Under the pieces are notes generated by a model, which was not told where the DNA came from, searched no databases, and saw only the letters and a program-made list of their open reading frames with translations. A stretch of DNA of 64,000 nucleotides from Tetrapyrgos nigripes (lineage: Eukaryota > Basidiomycota > Agaricomycetes > Agaricales > Campanellaceae): assembly GCA_013368315.1 (NCBI GenBank), contig JAACJM010000249.1:54681-118680 (forward strand), given 5' to 3'. Below are positions 34,905-46,313 of this stretch, in pieces. How positions within the stretch are numbered: the first letter of the stretch is position 1; each line of letters starts with the position of its first letter. The position numbers and the translations under genes were made by a program.

Positions 34905-35245
34905 TAGCCATGAGTCCAGCTGGAGGGAGCTTGCCTGGGCTGACTACGGCTTGTGTGTCACGATGCGGAAATAACCCTCAACCGATGATAACAACGGGCA
35001 GCAAGCGACGATGGCTGGATGGCGGTATGGGTGGAAAAGCGAACGAGGGAAGGTGAATGTGGGGACGAGGGCACTGGGCAGAGATACGAGACACAGACCT
35101 CCAATCCTATACGCGCTTTCATCCTCTAGCTTGCTTGTCCAGTCAGATGATTGGAGGCTTGAGGCAGCGTCGATATTAAAGCGGAGCTGCGGTGGGTGAA
35201 GTTTGTGGGATGGAAGGGTGTTGGGTTTTGGGTGAGTTGCTTATG
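34905..35245 (+). pseudogene. decayed partial copy of CDC43 exon 4
   Basis: Compare with 27020-27190. Matching blocks are the gatgtgggcacg-like / gaatgtggggacg stretch, gagatacgagacacagacctcc against gggatacagacctcc, and gtttgtgggatggaagggtg...ggGTGAGTT against gtttgtgggtgggtgtcggGTGAGTT, including the intron donor. Across two frames it still reads RDTDLQSYTRF and YALSSSSLLVQSDDWRLEAA, echoing RDTDLRTLYCAF and CHLLDDWSTIDVEKA. It is a fragment with frameshifts, 6-8 kb from the intact gene. Confidence 0.6.
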
Positions 35246-35480
35246 ATTTTTTCCGTGTTTTTCTTGCTTGTGTTTCGTGTCGTTTCGTTTTTGGCAGATC
35301 GTCCGTTCTCCAAGTATGGGAGTATAGCAAAACCAAAACCAAAAGCTCCCGGAACATTCTGGTGCGTCTTTCGCCGAGTCTTTGGTCTTCGGTCTTCGTC
35401 CATTTTGTCTGTGCCTATATCTTTTGTTGGTGGGCCGTGGCGTGGGCCTTGGCCTCGCGTGGATAGATGTTTTGTCTTAT

Positions 35481-35554
35481 GATGATGATGGTGGTGGTGG
35501 TGGTGGTGGTGGTGGTGGTGGTGGTGGTGGTGGTGGTGGTGGTGGTGGTGGTGG
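35481..35554 (+). repeat. (GAT)n/(GGT)n microsatellite
   Basis: Three GAT units then about 21 uninterrupted GGT units. It gives poly-Gly or poly-His shadow ORFs in several frames, which are not genes. Confidence 0.95.
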
Positions 35555-36544
35555 AGCAGGAGGAGCAGGAGAAGTAGGAGGAGGAAGAGTTGTATGTATG
35601 TGGAATGGGACACTGGACATGGCTATGGGGAACTTTGGACGTTTCTTCGTTTTTTAGTACCATTCATAAGTACAAAAGCGGATGCGGGGCTCTTGTACAT
35701 GTGACACTGAATGACACATACATCAGTAAGTAGACATCTGTATATGAAAAAGGAACATGCATCTCCGGATACACCTCCTCAAAAATCCAGAACGGCCAAT
35801 ATACACTTATACCATATACGTTTACACTGTCCATTCCCTTGTATATCCGGTATATTCTGGCTCCCAATTATTATTTGCATTGGTATACAGTGAGAATTGC
35901 AAGGCAAATGACTGTATTTCACTATCTACTACAAAGTAATCCCTAACCTACACTGTAATGCTACCCTATGCCTCCACTGTCAATAGGTGATTGATTCAGT
36001 ATGGGAATGCACCTGAAAGAAGAAATGACATTGTATACTTGTATCGGAGATGATGAAGGGAGCAAGTGCGAAATTCCTAGATAAGAAACCGGAGTCAGAC
36101 GGTATGAGGCACTGAAGTAAAAAAAAAAAACACTTTATGCACGGGCAGCTCACTATACCAAATGTCCTCCTCCGTATACCTAGAGACTGGTATCAGTCAG
36201 CGTAACAGACAGCCAGAACAAGAAACAACTTCACCAGTATCCACAGTTACTCAGTGTATCACCAGCTCCTGAATCACCACTAGACAAAGAGAATCCAAGG
36301 ATACACACAGGAAGACCTCAGCATTGAAGAGGAAAAAGGAGTTGTAAGGAACTTGACATCATGCAGTCGTTCTTGAGGGCATAACTGAGGCTCTTGAGGA
36401 CCTTGAAACCTTACAGTAGGAGCGGGTAGTTGGTGATGAAGTGCTTGAAGACCAAACGAGGAAGTCACAGGAGGACATGATGGGAAACGAGTCCAGAAGA
36501 GTTGAGCGACATTGACGACGTTGACGTTTAGAACAAAGTCAACA
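35555..36544. other. no gene recognised, left flank of the Helitron
   Basis: Short ORFs only. A poly-A run lies at 36119-36130. No promoter or RNA gene could be supported. Confidence 0.45.
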
Positions 36545-36556
36545 TCCCCGACTCCG
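36545..36556 (+). repeat. Helitron 5' asymmetric terminal inverted repeat
   Basis: tccccgactccg, exact inverse of 48031-48042. A 6-bp subterminal stem (gggaca 36564-36569 with tgtccc 36582-36587) follows just inside. Confidence 0.75.
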
Positions 36557-36638
36557 GACCGAAGGGACAGGAGGAGGGACGTGTCCCACCGATCGATCAA
36601 CAAATTCGGGTTCTGAAATTTTAAACGGCGATTCCCGC

Positions 36639-39600
36639 ATGAGGTCATTCTTTTCTACAGCGTTCCATTGGCTTCTACGCTTTACCACCATGTCTCTCTC
36701 TCAATGTCTCGGTCTTGCTGCCAGCGCGTGCCCATTATTCCTTGCCCCAACATTGTCAGAGTCTTTGCAACGTTTGTCCGCTATCGACCTATTGCATATC
36801 CACCAGCATGTTGACCATACAGCACCTAACAAGCAATCTAAAATATTGAGAGCTCGTTTTATAGCCAATCTTATTGCCGAAAAGCTAGTTTATTCAGAGA
36901 ATTCGTCTACAGCTTCCTCGTTTGCTCACGAATATGAAGCAAAGTGTCAAATAATGGACCGCGCTTTTGGTGAGGGCATTTGTCGTCTGTTTGGTGAAAA
37001 GGTTTTATATTTGATGGTTCAGTCTGGTGTCGTGAGAGGCTTCAAACATTGGCTGATGACTCCTTCCGCTGTCGATGTCATATCTCATTCTTTCAACTCT
37101 CAATCATGTCAATATTTGGCTGAACTCGCAATTTCAATTCCAGTTGCCTCTATAATGAAAAATGACATGATTGTATATTGTATTCGGACCGTTGGTTTTC
37201 AACACAAGTCAAGCTCTTTAAGTGATGTTCTTACACACTTTTTTTGTGCTTGTTTGAGGTTGTTGTTTACTCTGTCTGACGAACACTTGGCTCAACTGTT
37301 TTTATTTTATAGGCCGGAAACTCCTGTCTCTATGTTCGAGAATGAAGATCGTCTATCAGTCATTCGAAAAATTCTGGTCAGTTTATTTGGCACCGTTGTT
37401 GATGATATTTTTAATCACCCAGAAATTCATTCTGACTCCGGTTCTGATCCTGTAATTTTCAACCAGATTGACTTGTACCAACCTCAGTTCTTGGAGGAAA
37501 GAGATCGATGGCCCCAGTTTGTTTCTGTTTCTACGCAGCTAAATTGTCTGACCAGTTACCGTCGCAATTCGGCATATGTACCCCCCAAGATTTGTGGAGT
37601 ATGTGCTTGCGAGGATTCTAAACGCACTGGTAAAGTAGTTCTTGCTAGTGCCATACCTTCTCTTCACCTGTTGAAATGTACTGATTCATTTATATTGACT
37701 CATGTTCCGCTTGAACGATTTCAATACTTCCACCCAGCTTTACATGGCTGTATTTTAGAAAAAAAGAGCTTTGTTGATACTGAGCAAGAACCCGCCGTAT
37801 ATGTCTGTAAAAGTTGTCACTCCAGCCTCTCGAGAAATAACTTACCAGTGCTATCACTTGCAAACGGTCTTTACAGAGGTGAATTACCTTCCGATCTTAA
37901 CCTCAACATTACGTGGGCTGAAGAAATGGTCTGCGCTTTGTATTACAGCACCGTTCTTATTATACGTCTATACGGCTCTATAGATGACGACCAGCCTCGT
38001 GTCCTTCATGGTAATACATCTGCTTTTGAGCTAAACACTGTCTCAACCGCTAAAGTTTTACCTCGATCGCCAGATGATCTCAATGGAATGATAAGCATTG
38101 TTTTTGTTGGCCCAAAGAAGTTGACGCTGCAAGAGCTCCGACAGATCAAGCAATTGTATGTCCGAAAGTCAGTAGTACCTTTATTGCTACATTATTTATT
38201 CCAACATAACCAATTGTATCAGAAATTCCGTGCACCTTCTACTGATATTTTGAACATGTATCCTGATAATGACATTGTTCCAGGTCTCGAACAACGTATT
38301 GTATATGATCACCAGTCCAATGCCACCTCACTGTTTGATCTTGAATCTTCTTCTTTTTCCGAGCATCCTGGAACTCAATTTTTGGAACAGAGTGGCAACA
38401 GTGAGCCGGAGAGCATGCCATTTTCGGAGCATAGACAAGCCATTTTGGAACACCTTGGTGTACATGATCCTGATTGCTCCAAAATTCCAGCTCGGTCTAT
38501 GGTTTCATCTGCTTTGACAAACATTCGAGCCAATCGTGATCGATCAATTCCTGATCTCACCATCCATCATGCCTATAGCTTCGTGTCTGAATACAACAAT
38601 CCTGATCTCGTTTGTGGCATGTTTCCTACCTTATTTCCCTTGGGAATTGGTGGTTTTGAAAACCAAGATCGCAGACCATACGTTACCTTCGAGACCCAGG
38701 CCAATTATTATCTTGATTTCCGTGATAGGTCTCTTCGCTATCATTATACTTTTCTTTTTGTTGTGTTCAATATTATGCAACGCAGAAAAGCTCATCTTCG
38801 TGTGCATATGACAACCTCCACTCAGTCTTTGCCCTTTGTTACTAGTTCATTTGCCTCACTCACGTCGAAATCACTTGAACACCTCGCGAAAAAAATAGAG
38901 AAAGAAGGATTTCTTCAGACACTGACACCTCAAGAAAAACTCGGATTTCAATTGCTCTGAAAGGTAAACACTGTGGCAGCCAGGATACCAGGCTCACAGT
39001 CCGCAAAGGTTCATACAAGGAAAGAAATCAAATCATATTTTGGTTACTTCGGTCTTCCTCAACTCTTTTTTACCTTCAATCCTTGTGCTATCCACAGTCC
39101 AATTTTTCAGGTGGTTTTCGGAGATACTTCTGTAGACTTGGATTCGAGATTTCCCAAGCTTGTATCAAGGTATGAACGTGCGTGCCGACTTGCCAAGGAT
39201 CCTGTTGCTGCTGCAGACTTCTTCCAGTTCTCATTTGAAACAGTGTTCCGATACTTATTAGGATGGGATTTTGAGAACCGATGTTCAACGGAAGAAGGGG
39301 GGATTTTCGGCAAAATTAGAGCTTTTTACGGCACTCTTGAACAGACAGAAAGGGGTGATTATCACGGACATTTTGAGATTTTTTTGGTGGGGGGATTGAA
39401 TCCTGCTGAGACTCATGCCAAAATGCGGATTGATCCTGAATTTGAACAACGATTTTGTGACTTTTTTGATCAACTAATCTGGCATCACTTACCAAATATT
39501 GAGTATCAAGAAGAAAAGAATGTTGAACCTCGCAGTGAAAGACCTCCCATTCCTCCACCTCTTGATGCCTTGTCTAATTCGTCCATTTGGAATGAATGGT

Positions 39601-42600
39601 GTGATGTTTTTGATTACGAACACAAAAAGGTTGGTGAGAAAGTTCAACGACATCGTTGTCAAGGAGTCTGTACAAAGGGAAGGCCTCCAGGTTCTGGCTG
39701 TAGATTTGGTTATCCAATGGAACTCAATTCGAGGTGTGAATTTGAGTTTGATACAAACTCTATATATCTTCCCATACGTGATCCAAACATCAATTTTCAT
39801 AACCCCCTTGTCCTTGTTTTTACCCGACACAATCACGATCTCAAGTGTATACTTTCTGGGAAAGCTGCGAGGGCCGCTATGTTTTACATAACTGACTACA
39901 TCACAAAAAACCCTTTGTCGACTAGTGATATGTTCTCGCTTTTGTCGAAAGCGATTGCTTCTATTGAAAAGCTCCATTCCAAAGATCCTAAAGCTTTTCC
40001 ACTAGGCAACACAAAACGTATCCTACAGAAGTGTCTTTCTCAATTGACTTCCCAACAAAGAATTCATGCTCATCAAGCTGCGAGATATCTCCGTGGATTG
40101 GACGATACTATCCCTTCTCATCTGACTACTCCGTTGCAAAGTAGCTTGTTACTGGAATTCGTCTCAAATGAATATCGCAATTTCCTACCATCCTCTTCAA
40201 CATTGTCCGAAACTGACCCTAAACATGACCCAAACAGCACTGATGATTATCTGGCACCCAAGATCTGTCTTCAAGTAAATGAAGATGGGTCAATTACAAC
40301 CACCAATCAAGTGTTGAATTATTGGCATCATGACCAAAACCTTTCAAACGTCAGTTTCTATGACTTTACGAGGACAATTGTCATGGAAAAAAAGCGGGAT
40401 TTGAAAACAAATAGAGCGAATGTCCGTCGTAGATTCAAACTTCTTGCTGACCATCCAATGTGCAATACTCATGAATTAGTGCTGATTTCCAACAACTTCC
40501 CTTCAGAGCCATGGAAAGAACGTGTTCCCAAAATCATCAGACGAGGGATTCCTCGTCAAGGCACAACTCAGCACAAGTTGTTTGCCCTAGCTCACTTCAA
40601 ACCTTTCTCTGCTGATACACCATTGTTGACGACATTTCTGGATGCAGAATTCGAATCATATCAATTCTCTCCTTTTGCAATGCGTATCATTGGTAATTGG
40701 GACGCTATCTACGAGTGTGAAGATGAGCGAGATTCAGAGAGATTGAGAAAGCAGTCAGAAAAGGCCAAAAAGCGAACACAGCTATTTCAATCTATCCATC
40801 AAGCCTTTGATGACAGTGATGATGAGATTCAAAGCCGCACAAATCCAAATGTTGGCCTCCGACAGTATGACTCGTTGATCAAGAATCTGCAGCTGTGTCA
40901 ATGGCTAACTGCTCCAAATCATAGTTTAGTTAGTAATTCTGATAACATTCAACCTGCCAATATCGATCCGGTTCCCCCTTCTCTTACAAAGAGAAACGTT
41001 GAAGCTTGGACTGCTTCGTATAAGGAAGCAGCATCCACCAAGGCTTCTCTTAGACGAGCGGCTTCTAACCCATCCTCTCAGGTCTGCTTACCTGCTCAAA
41101 ATGCATCTTCTGACTTCAACTCTGATTTCAATCCTGCTCGAACATATGATCCGACTCAAATGCCGACTGTTCTTCCGCAGACGGAATTGATTCAAGGCAC
41201 AGAACATTGCTCCGATTCTCTCATGTCTCCTTTTGATGTATTGAACGCGATCTCAACTAAAAATACCTTAAATGAAAAACAATTTCAAGCATTTCATATC
41301 ATTGCTTCTCGATTTCTACATCGGTACATATTTAGAAGTGAAGAAGAGCTGGCGAAAGAACCTCTCAGAATGTTTCTCACAGGTCCTGGTGGCACCAGAA
41401 AAAACACATGTCGTTAATTCAGTCAAGGAAGTCATGAAAATGTATAGGAAAGACCATTGTATCAGATATCTTGCTCCTACTGGTCGAGCTGCTTCTTTGA
41501 TCGATGGCATGACTATTCACAAGGGCCTGGGCATCAAAATCAAGTCGAAAAGCAAGGGTGGGGGAAACCGGAAACTAGGGGAAGATGAAGAGGATTATTC
41601 AGTCTGCATCAATGTTAAAAAAACGCGAACAGCTTAGACAGGAATGGAAAGACGTTGTCTTGTTATTTATTGACGAAGTTTCGTTGATGGATGCGGGTTT
41701 ATTTGCTGAAATAGATGCGGCTTTGCGATTTGCCACCGAAAATTATGACGAGTATTTCGGCGGTATTTTTCTTGTGATCACTGGTGATTTCAACCAACTA
41801 CCTCCTGTTGGCGGCAGTCCTTTGTATAAGCCAATACGATCTGCCCCTTCGTCAGAATCACAGGCTGAAATTGAGCGGAGAATTGGACGGATGGCTTGGA
41901 AACGATTCGACACTGTTATTAATCTCACTGAGCAAAAGCGTATGTCATCAGATCCTGAATTTGGAGAGGCTATTCTTCGGCTGAGAAATAGAGAATGTAC
42001 TCAGGATGATGTTGATCTTTTCAATTCTAGAAGGATCAAGAGCTGGGATCATCTTTCTGGCCTTGAGCTTTCTGAAAAGAAGTATTATGATGCTTCTGCT
42101 ATTGTGGCAACTAACTTGAAACGACAAGTTCTTAACCAATGCAAGACAGAAGCTATCTGTAGTGCTCCTTCTGGGCCTTCTCTCATTGAATGTGTTGCTT
42201 ATAATGAGGTGATGGAAATCACAGCTAAGTCTGCAACTGACTCATCCAAATCAAAGTTCCTGGCCAAAGATGCTGAAGAACCTGGATTCCACATTCGTAC
42301 TGAGCTTATCAAACTGAATTTCTCTTCTCAAGATAATCGCATTTTGCCTGGATCTGTTCAACTTTACGTTGGAATGCGTGTTGTCCTCAAATCGTTCAAT
42401 CTTTGCACAGAATTGGGTGTCACTAATGGTTCTTTGGGCATTTTGAAACACATCCATCTCGAAACATGTCAATCTGGATTTACTTATGCTACCGCAGCGT
42501 TGGTGGAATTCCCCGATAGCTCAGTATCTATACCTGGTTTACCTGACAAATGGTTTCCTATTATGCCCCAATCTTCCTCTTTTACCATCACCATCAATGA

Positions 42601-43927
42601 CGAAAACGGTGTACCACGAAAATTGAAGTGTTTCCGTAAGCAACTTCCTCTGCAATCCTCTTCCACCATCACAGCCCATTTTGCACAAGGCCAAACTATG
42701 GATAGCGTCTTGACGTCTTTCAAAGATGGTCCAGCAGCTGCTTATGTTTCTGCGTCTCGAGCTGTACACAGAAATGGTCTCTTCCTTCTAGAAGAAATTC
42801 AATTGCATGACCTGAATAGTCCCAAATTATCTCTGGATTTACGTTACGAATACCAACAGCTTGAAGCTATTGAACACAATACTCTTGTGCAGTGGGGATT
42901 TCTCGCCTCAGATCTAGTGTCTGTTCCAGATATTGAAGGTGAAAACCTACCTGACTCACTTCGCATCAAGTTCACAGTTGACGTAAATACTGTTCCTGGG
43001 AAAAGGAAGAGAACGCAGACTGATGATTCATTCTCTTGCTCAGACCAACGTTCAAAAAAGGTGATTTTAGATCCAGTTACAGAATCTTCACATCAGTTAA
43101 CAGTTGCCTCTCCTCTGCCATTGCCTTCGCATTGTCCCAGTCTGCCTGGATGTGTTTGGGATAATCAAAACTGGTCTTGCGTGTACGACACAGCTTTAAC
43201 TCTCCTTACATATGTTTTCAGAGAAGCCACACCCGAATTCAGAGAAAAGTGGAAATCCCTATCCGTCCATACCTTCTCTCTACTTGCCCTGTTCATGGAA
43301 AATGAAATACACCAAGATGCAAATCCGACTTGTTCCACCATGAACACTATGCGTGAACGACTTCGTGATTATCTGACCAGTTACAGTCCTTCTCAATTTG
43401 TTCACACTGGTGCACATATGGCTTCATGCTCGTCGATTCTAGAGCTTTTTACTGTGCCTTTAACATTCGAACATCAATGTCTCGTGCCTTTTTCTTGTTT
43501 GGATCACAATACAGAATTCATTGTGAACTTCAAAATCCCTCTATCCCTTATACCAACTAATAACACGATCATATTTGGCTCGAATTCTTCTGAACTGCGA
43601 CCGTTGACAGTTCAGCATTGGCTTTCGATGCTAGTTGACCGTTCTAATTCCCTAGCATTAACGCTTTGCCCTGAGAAAACGAATCATTCGGATGACTATG
43701 AATGTCACTTGCATCCTTTATCTACTCTACTGGACTGTCTGTCTCCTTTTATTCTGATCGAGCTTCCTGAACAGCCGTACCAAGACCTTTTTCAAATTTG
43801 TGCCTCCATTCAGATATTTGACCACCTCCCAATTGTCTACAATCTCTCCGCAGTTGTGCTCTTGGGCAGTTCTCATTTCTCTTCAAGAATTTATCTGAAA
43901 AACGAAACTTATTTTTATGACGGTTAA
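36639..43927 (+). pseudogene. Helitron Rep-helicase with C-terminal cysteine-protease-like domain; one stop, two frameshifts
   Basis: Rolling-circle transposase. The first segment (36639-38960) has a Cys-pair finger (CGVCACED...CKSCHSSL, near 37600-37830). A TGA at 38958-38960 is followed in the same frame by KVNTVAARIPGSQ (to 41417): SYFGYFGLPQLFFTFNP, the HUH-type ERGDYHGHFEIFL near 39355, and the two-tyrosine motif FYITDYITK near 39882. The helicase P-loop (about 41382) reads GPGGTRK with an extra A in an A-run; another A-run insertion lies at 41617-41623. The last frame (41585-43927) keeps LLFIDEVS (Walker B), GDFNQLPPVGG and VSASRA. The C-terminal 260 residues hold NWSCVYDTALTLL and GSSHFSSRIYLKNETYFYDG, a Cys/His/Asp arrangement suggestive of a papain-like protease. 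Start MRSFFSTAF; MSLSQ at 36690 is an alternative. Inactive as it stands. Confidence 0.85.
36957..38879 (+). repeat. left arm of a 1.9-kb inverted repeat (source copy)
   Basis: Inverse of 44346-46271. The encoded protein segment is identical residue for residue from MVQSGVVRGF to SLTSKSLEH. A single G/A difference (36962 against 46265) is visible near the outer edge. Confidence 0.9.
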
Positions 43928-44302
43928 TCTCAAAACAGATCTCTTCAACAAACAGATCGATCATTTCCATCATTCGCAAATCCTTTCCCCCATCTCCTTT
44001 TGTACACATTATTGGTCTAAACGTTGTACTTACTTTCACGTACAGGTCGTGTAGACAAGTATTTTGCCTGCCTATATTTTGTCATTTCAAATTTTTGATA
44101 GGCGTTTTTCCCTGCCTTTCCCTATCTTTCCTCTCTATTGCGGTATCAGCTGTCCTTGTTTCTAGCCTCTGTTCTTTCAAATTTCTGAAGTCTAGCCCCT
44201 GCTCTCGATTCACCTTTTTGATATTTTTATCCAAATTGCTCAAATCAAGACCGATTCCTTATATACCTTTCATTCTCGGCTGCTTGTGTTTTGTCTTGGT
44301 TT
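43928..44302. other. Helitron intergenic region, likely ORF2 promoter
   Basis: A pyrimidine-rich stretch between the Rep-helicase stop and the 42-bp repeat. Before the inverted insertion it lay immediately upstream of the ATG now at 46304, so it probably held that gene's promoter. No TATA box is obvious. Confidence 0.4.
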
Positions 44303-44344
44303 CTACTCAGTTTCCTCTGGTCTCCGTTTTCATCATGTCTTCTC
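44303..44344 (+). repeat. 42-bp direct repeat, left copy
   Basis: Begins ctactcagtttcctctgg and ends atcatgtcttctc. Exact match at 46272-46313. The two copies bracket the inverted segment; the right copy contains the ORF2 start codon. Confidence 0.9.
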
Positions 44345-46217
44345 TGTGTTCAAGTGATTTCGACGTGAGTGAGGCAAATGAACTAGTAACAAAGGGCAAA
44401 GACTGAGTGGAGGTTGTCATATGCACACGAAGATGAGCTTTTCTGCGTTGCATAATATTGAACACAACAAAAAGAAAAGTATAATGATAGCGAAGAGACC
44501 TATCACGGAAATCAAGATAATAATTGGCCTGGGTCTCGAAGGTAACGTATGGTCTGCGATCTTGGTTTTCAAAACCACCAATTCCCAAGGGAAATAAGGT
44601 AGGAAACATGCCACAAACGAGATCAGGATTGTTGTATTCAGACACGAAGCTATAGGCATGATGGATGGTGAGATCAGGAATTGATCGATCACGATTGGCT
44701 CGAATGTTTGTCAAAGCAGATGAAACCATAGACCGAGCTGGAATTTTGGAGCAATCAGGATCATGTACACCAAGGTGTTCCAAAATGGCTTGTCTATGCT
44801 CCGAAAATGGCATGCTCTCCGGCTCACTGTTGCCACTCTGTTCCAAAAATTGAGTTCCAGGATGCTCGGAAAAAGAAGAAGATTCAAGATCAAACAGTGA
44901 GGTGGCATTGGACTGGTGATCATATACAATACGTTGTTCGAGACCTGGAACAATGTCATTATCAGGATACATGTTCAAAATATCAGTAGAAGGTGCACGG
45001 AATTTCTGATACAATTGGTTATGTTGGAATAAATAATGTAGCAATAAAGGTACTACTGACTTTCGGACATACAATTGCTTGATCTGTCGGAGCTCTTGCA
45101 GCGTCAACTTCTTTGGGCCAACAAAAACAATGCTTATCATTCCATTGAGATCATCTGGCGATCGAGGTAAAACTTTAGCGGTTGAGACAGTGTTTAGCTC
45201 AAAAGCAGATGTATTACCATGAAGGACACGAGGCTGGTCGTCATCTATAGAGCCGTATAGACGTATAATAAGAACGGTGCTGTAATACAAAGCGCAGACC
45301 ATTTCTTCAGCCCACGTAATGTTGAGGTTAAGATCGGAAGGTAATTCACCTCTGTAAAGACCGTTTGCAAGTGATAGCACTGGTAAGTTATTTCTCGAGA
45401 GGCTGGAGTGACAACTTTTACAGACATATACGGCGGGTTCTTGCTCAGTATCAACAAAGCTCTTTTTTTCTAAAATACAGCCATGTAAAGCTGGGTGGAA
45501 GTATTGAAATCGTTCAAGCGGAACATGAGTCAATATAAATGAATCAGTACATTTCAACAGGTGAAGAGAAGGTATGGCACTAGCAAGAACTACTTTACCA
45601 GTGCGTTTAGAATCCTCGCAAGCACATACTCCACAAATCTTGGGGGGTACATATGCCGAATTGCGACGGTAACTGGTCAGACAATTTAGCTGCGTAGAAA
45701 CAGAAACAAACTGGGGCCATCGATCTCTTTCCTCCAAGAACTGAGGTTGGTACAAGTCAATCTGGTTGAAAATTACAGGATCAGAACCGGAGTCAGAATG
45801 AATTTCTGGGTGATTAAAAATATCATCAACAACGGTGCCAAATAAACTGACCAGAATTTTTCGAATGACTGATAGACGATCTTCATTCTCGAACATAGAG
45901 ACAGGAGTTTCCGGCCTATAAAATAAAAACAGTTGAGCCAAGTGTTCGTCAGACAGAGTAAACAACAACCTCAAACAAGCACAAAAAAAGTGTGTAAGAA
46001 CATCACTTAAAGAGCTTGACTTGTGTTGAAAACCAACGGTCCGAATACAATATACAATCATGTCATTTTTCATTATAGAGGCAACTGGAATTGAAATTGC
46101 GAGTTCAGCCAAATATTGACATGATTGAGAGTTGAAAGAATGAGATATGACATCGACAGCGGAAGGAGTCATCAGCCAATGTTTGAAGCCTCTCACGACA
46201 CCAGACTGAACCATCAA
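44307..46217 (-). pseudogene. inverted partial copy of the Helitron Rep-helicase gene
   Basis: On the minus strand an open frame of 636 codons repeats the Rep-helicase residues from MVQSGVVRG to TSKSLEH, including the Cys-pair finger, and then runs into unrelated codons (REDMMKTETRGN) read from the 42-bp repeat. It lacks the HUH nuclease and the whole helicase, so it cannot act as a transposase. Its own transcription is unknown. Antisense read-through from the Helitron promoters would produce RNA complementary to the intact gene. Confidence 0.85.
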
Positions 46218-46271
46218 ATATAAAACCTTTTCACCAAACAGACGACAAATGCCCTCACCAAAAGTGCGGTC
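44345..46271 (-). repeat. right arm of a 1.9-kb inverted repeat (inserted copy)
   Basis: Reverse complement of 36957-38879, flanked exactly by the 42-bp direct repeats. The spacer between the arms is about 5.5 kb. Confidence 0.9.
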
Positions 46272-46313
46272 CTACTCAGTTTCCTCTGGTCTCCGTTTTC
46301 ATCATGTCTTCTC
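46272..46313 (+). repeat. 42-bp direct repeat, right copy
   Basis: Identical to 44303-44344 and overlapping the first codons of the Helitron's second gene. Confidence 0.9.

Noticed and set aside
35415..35663. Poly-His and poly-Gly ORFs on both strands
   Set aside because: They are translations of the (GGT)n microsatellite in different frames.
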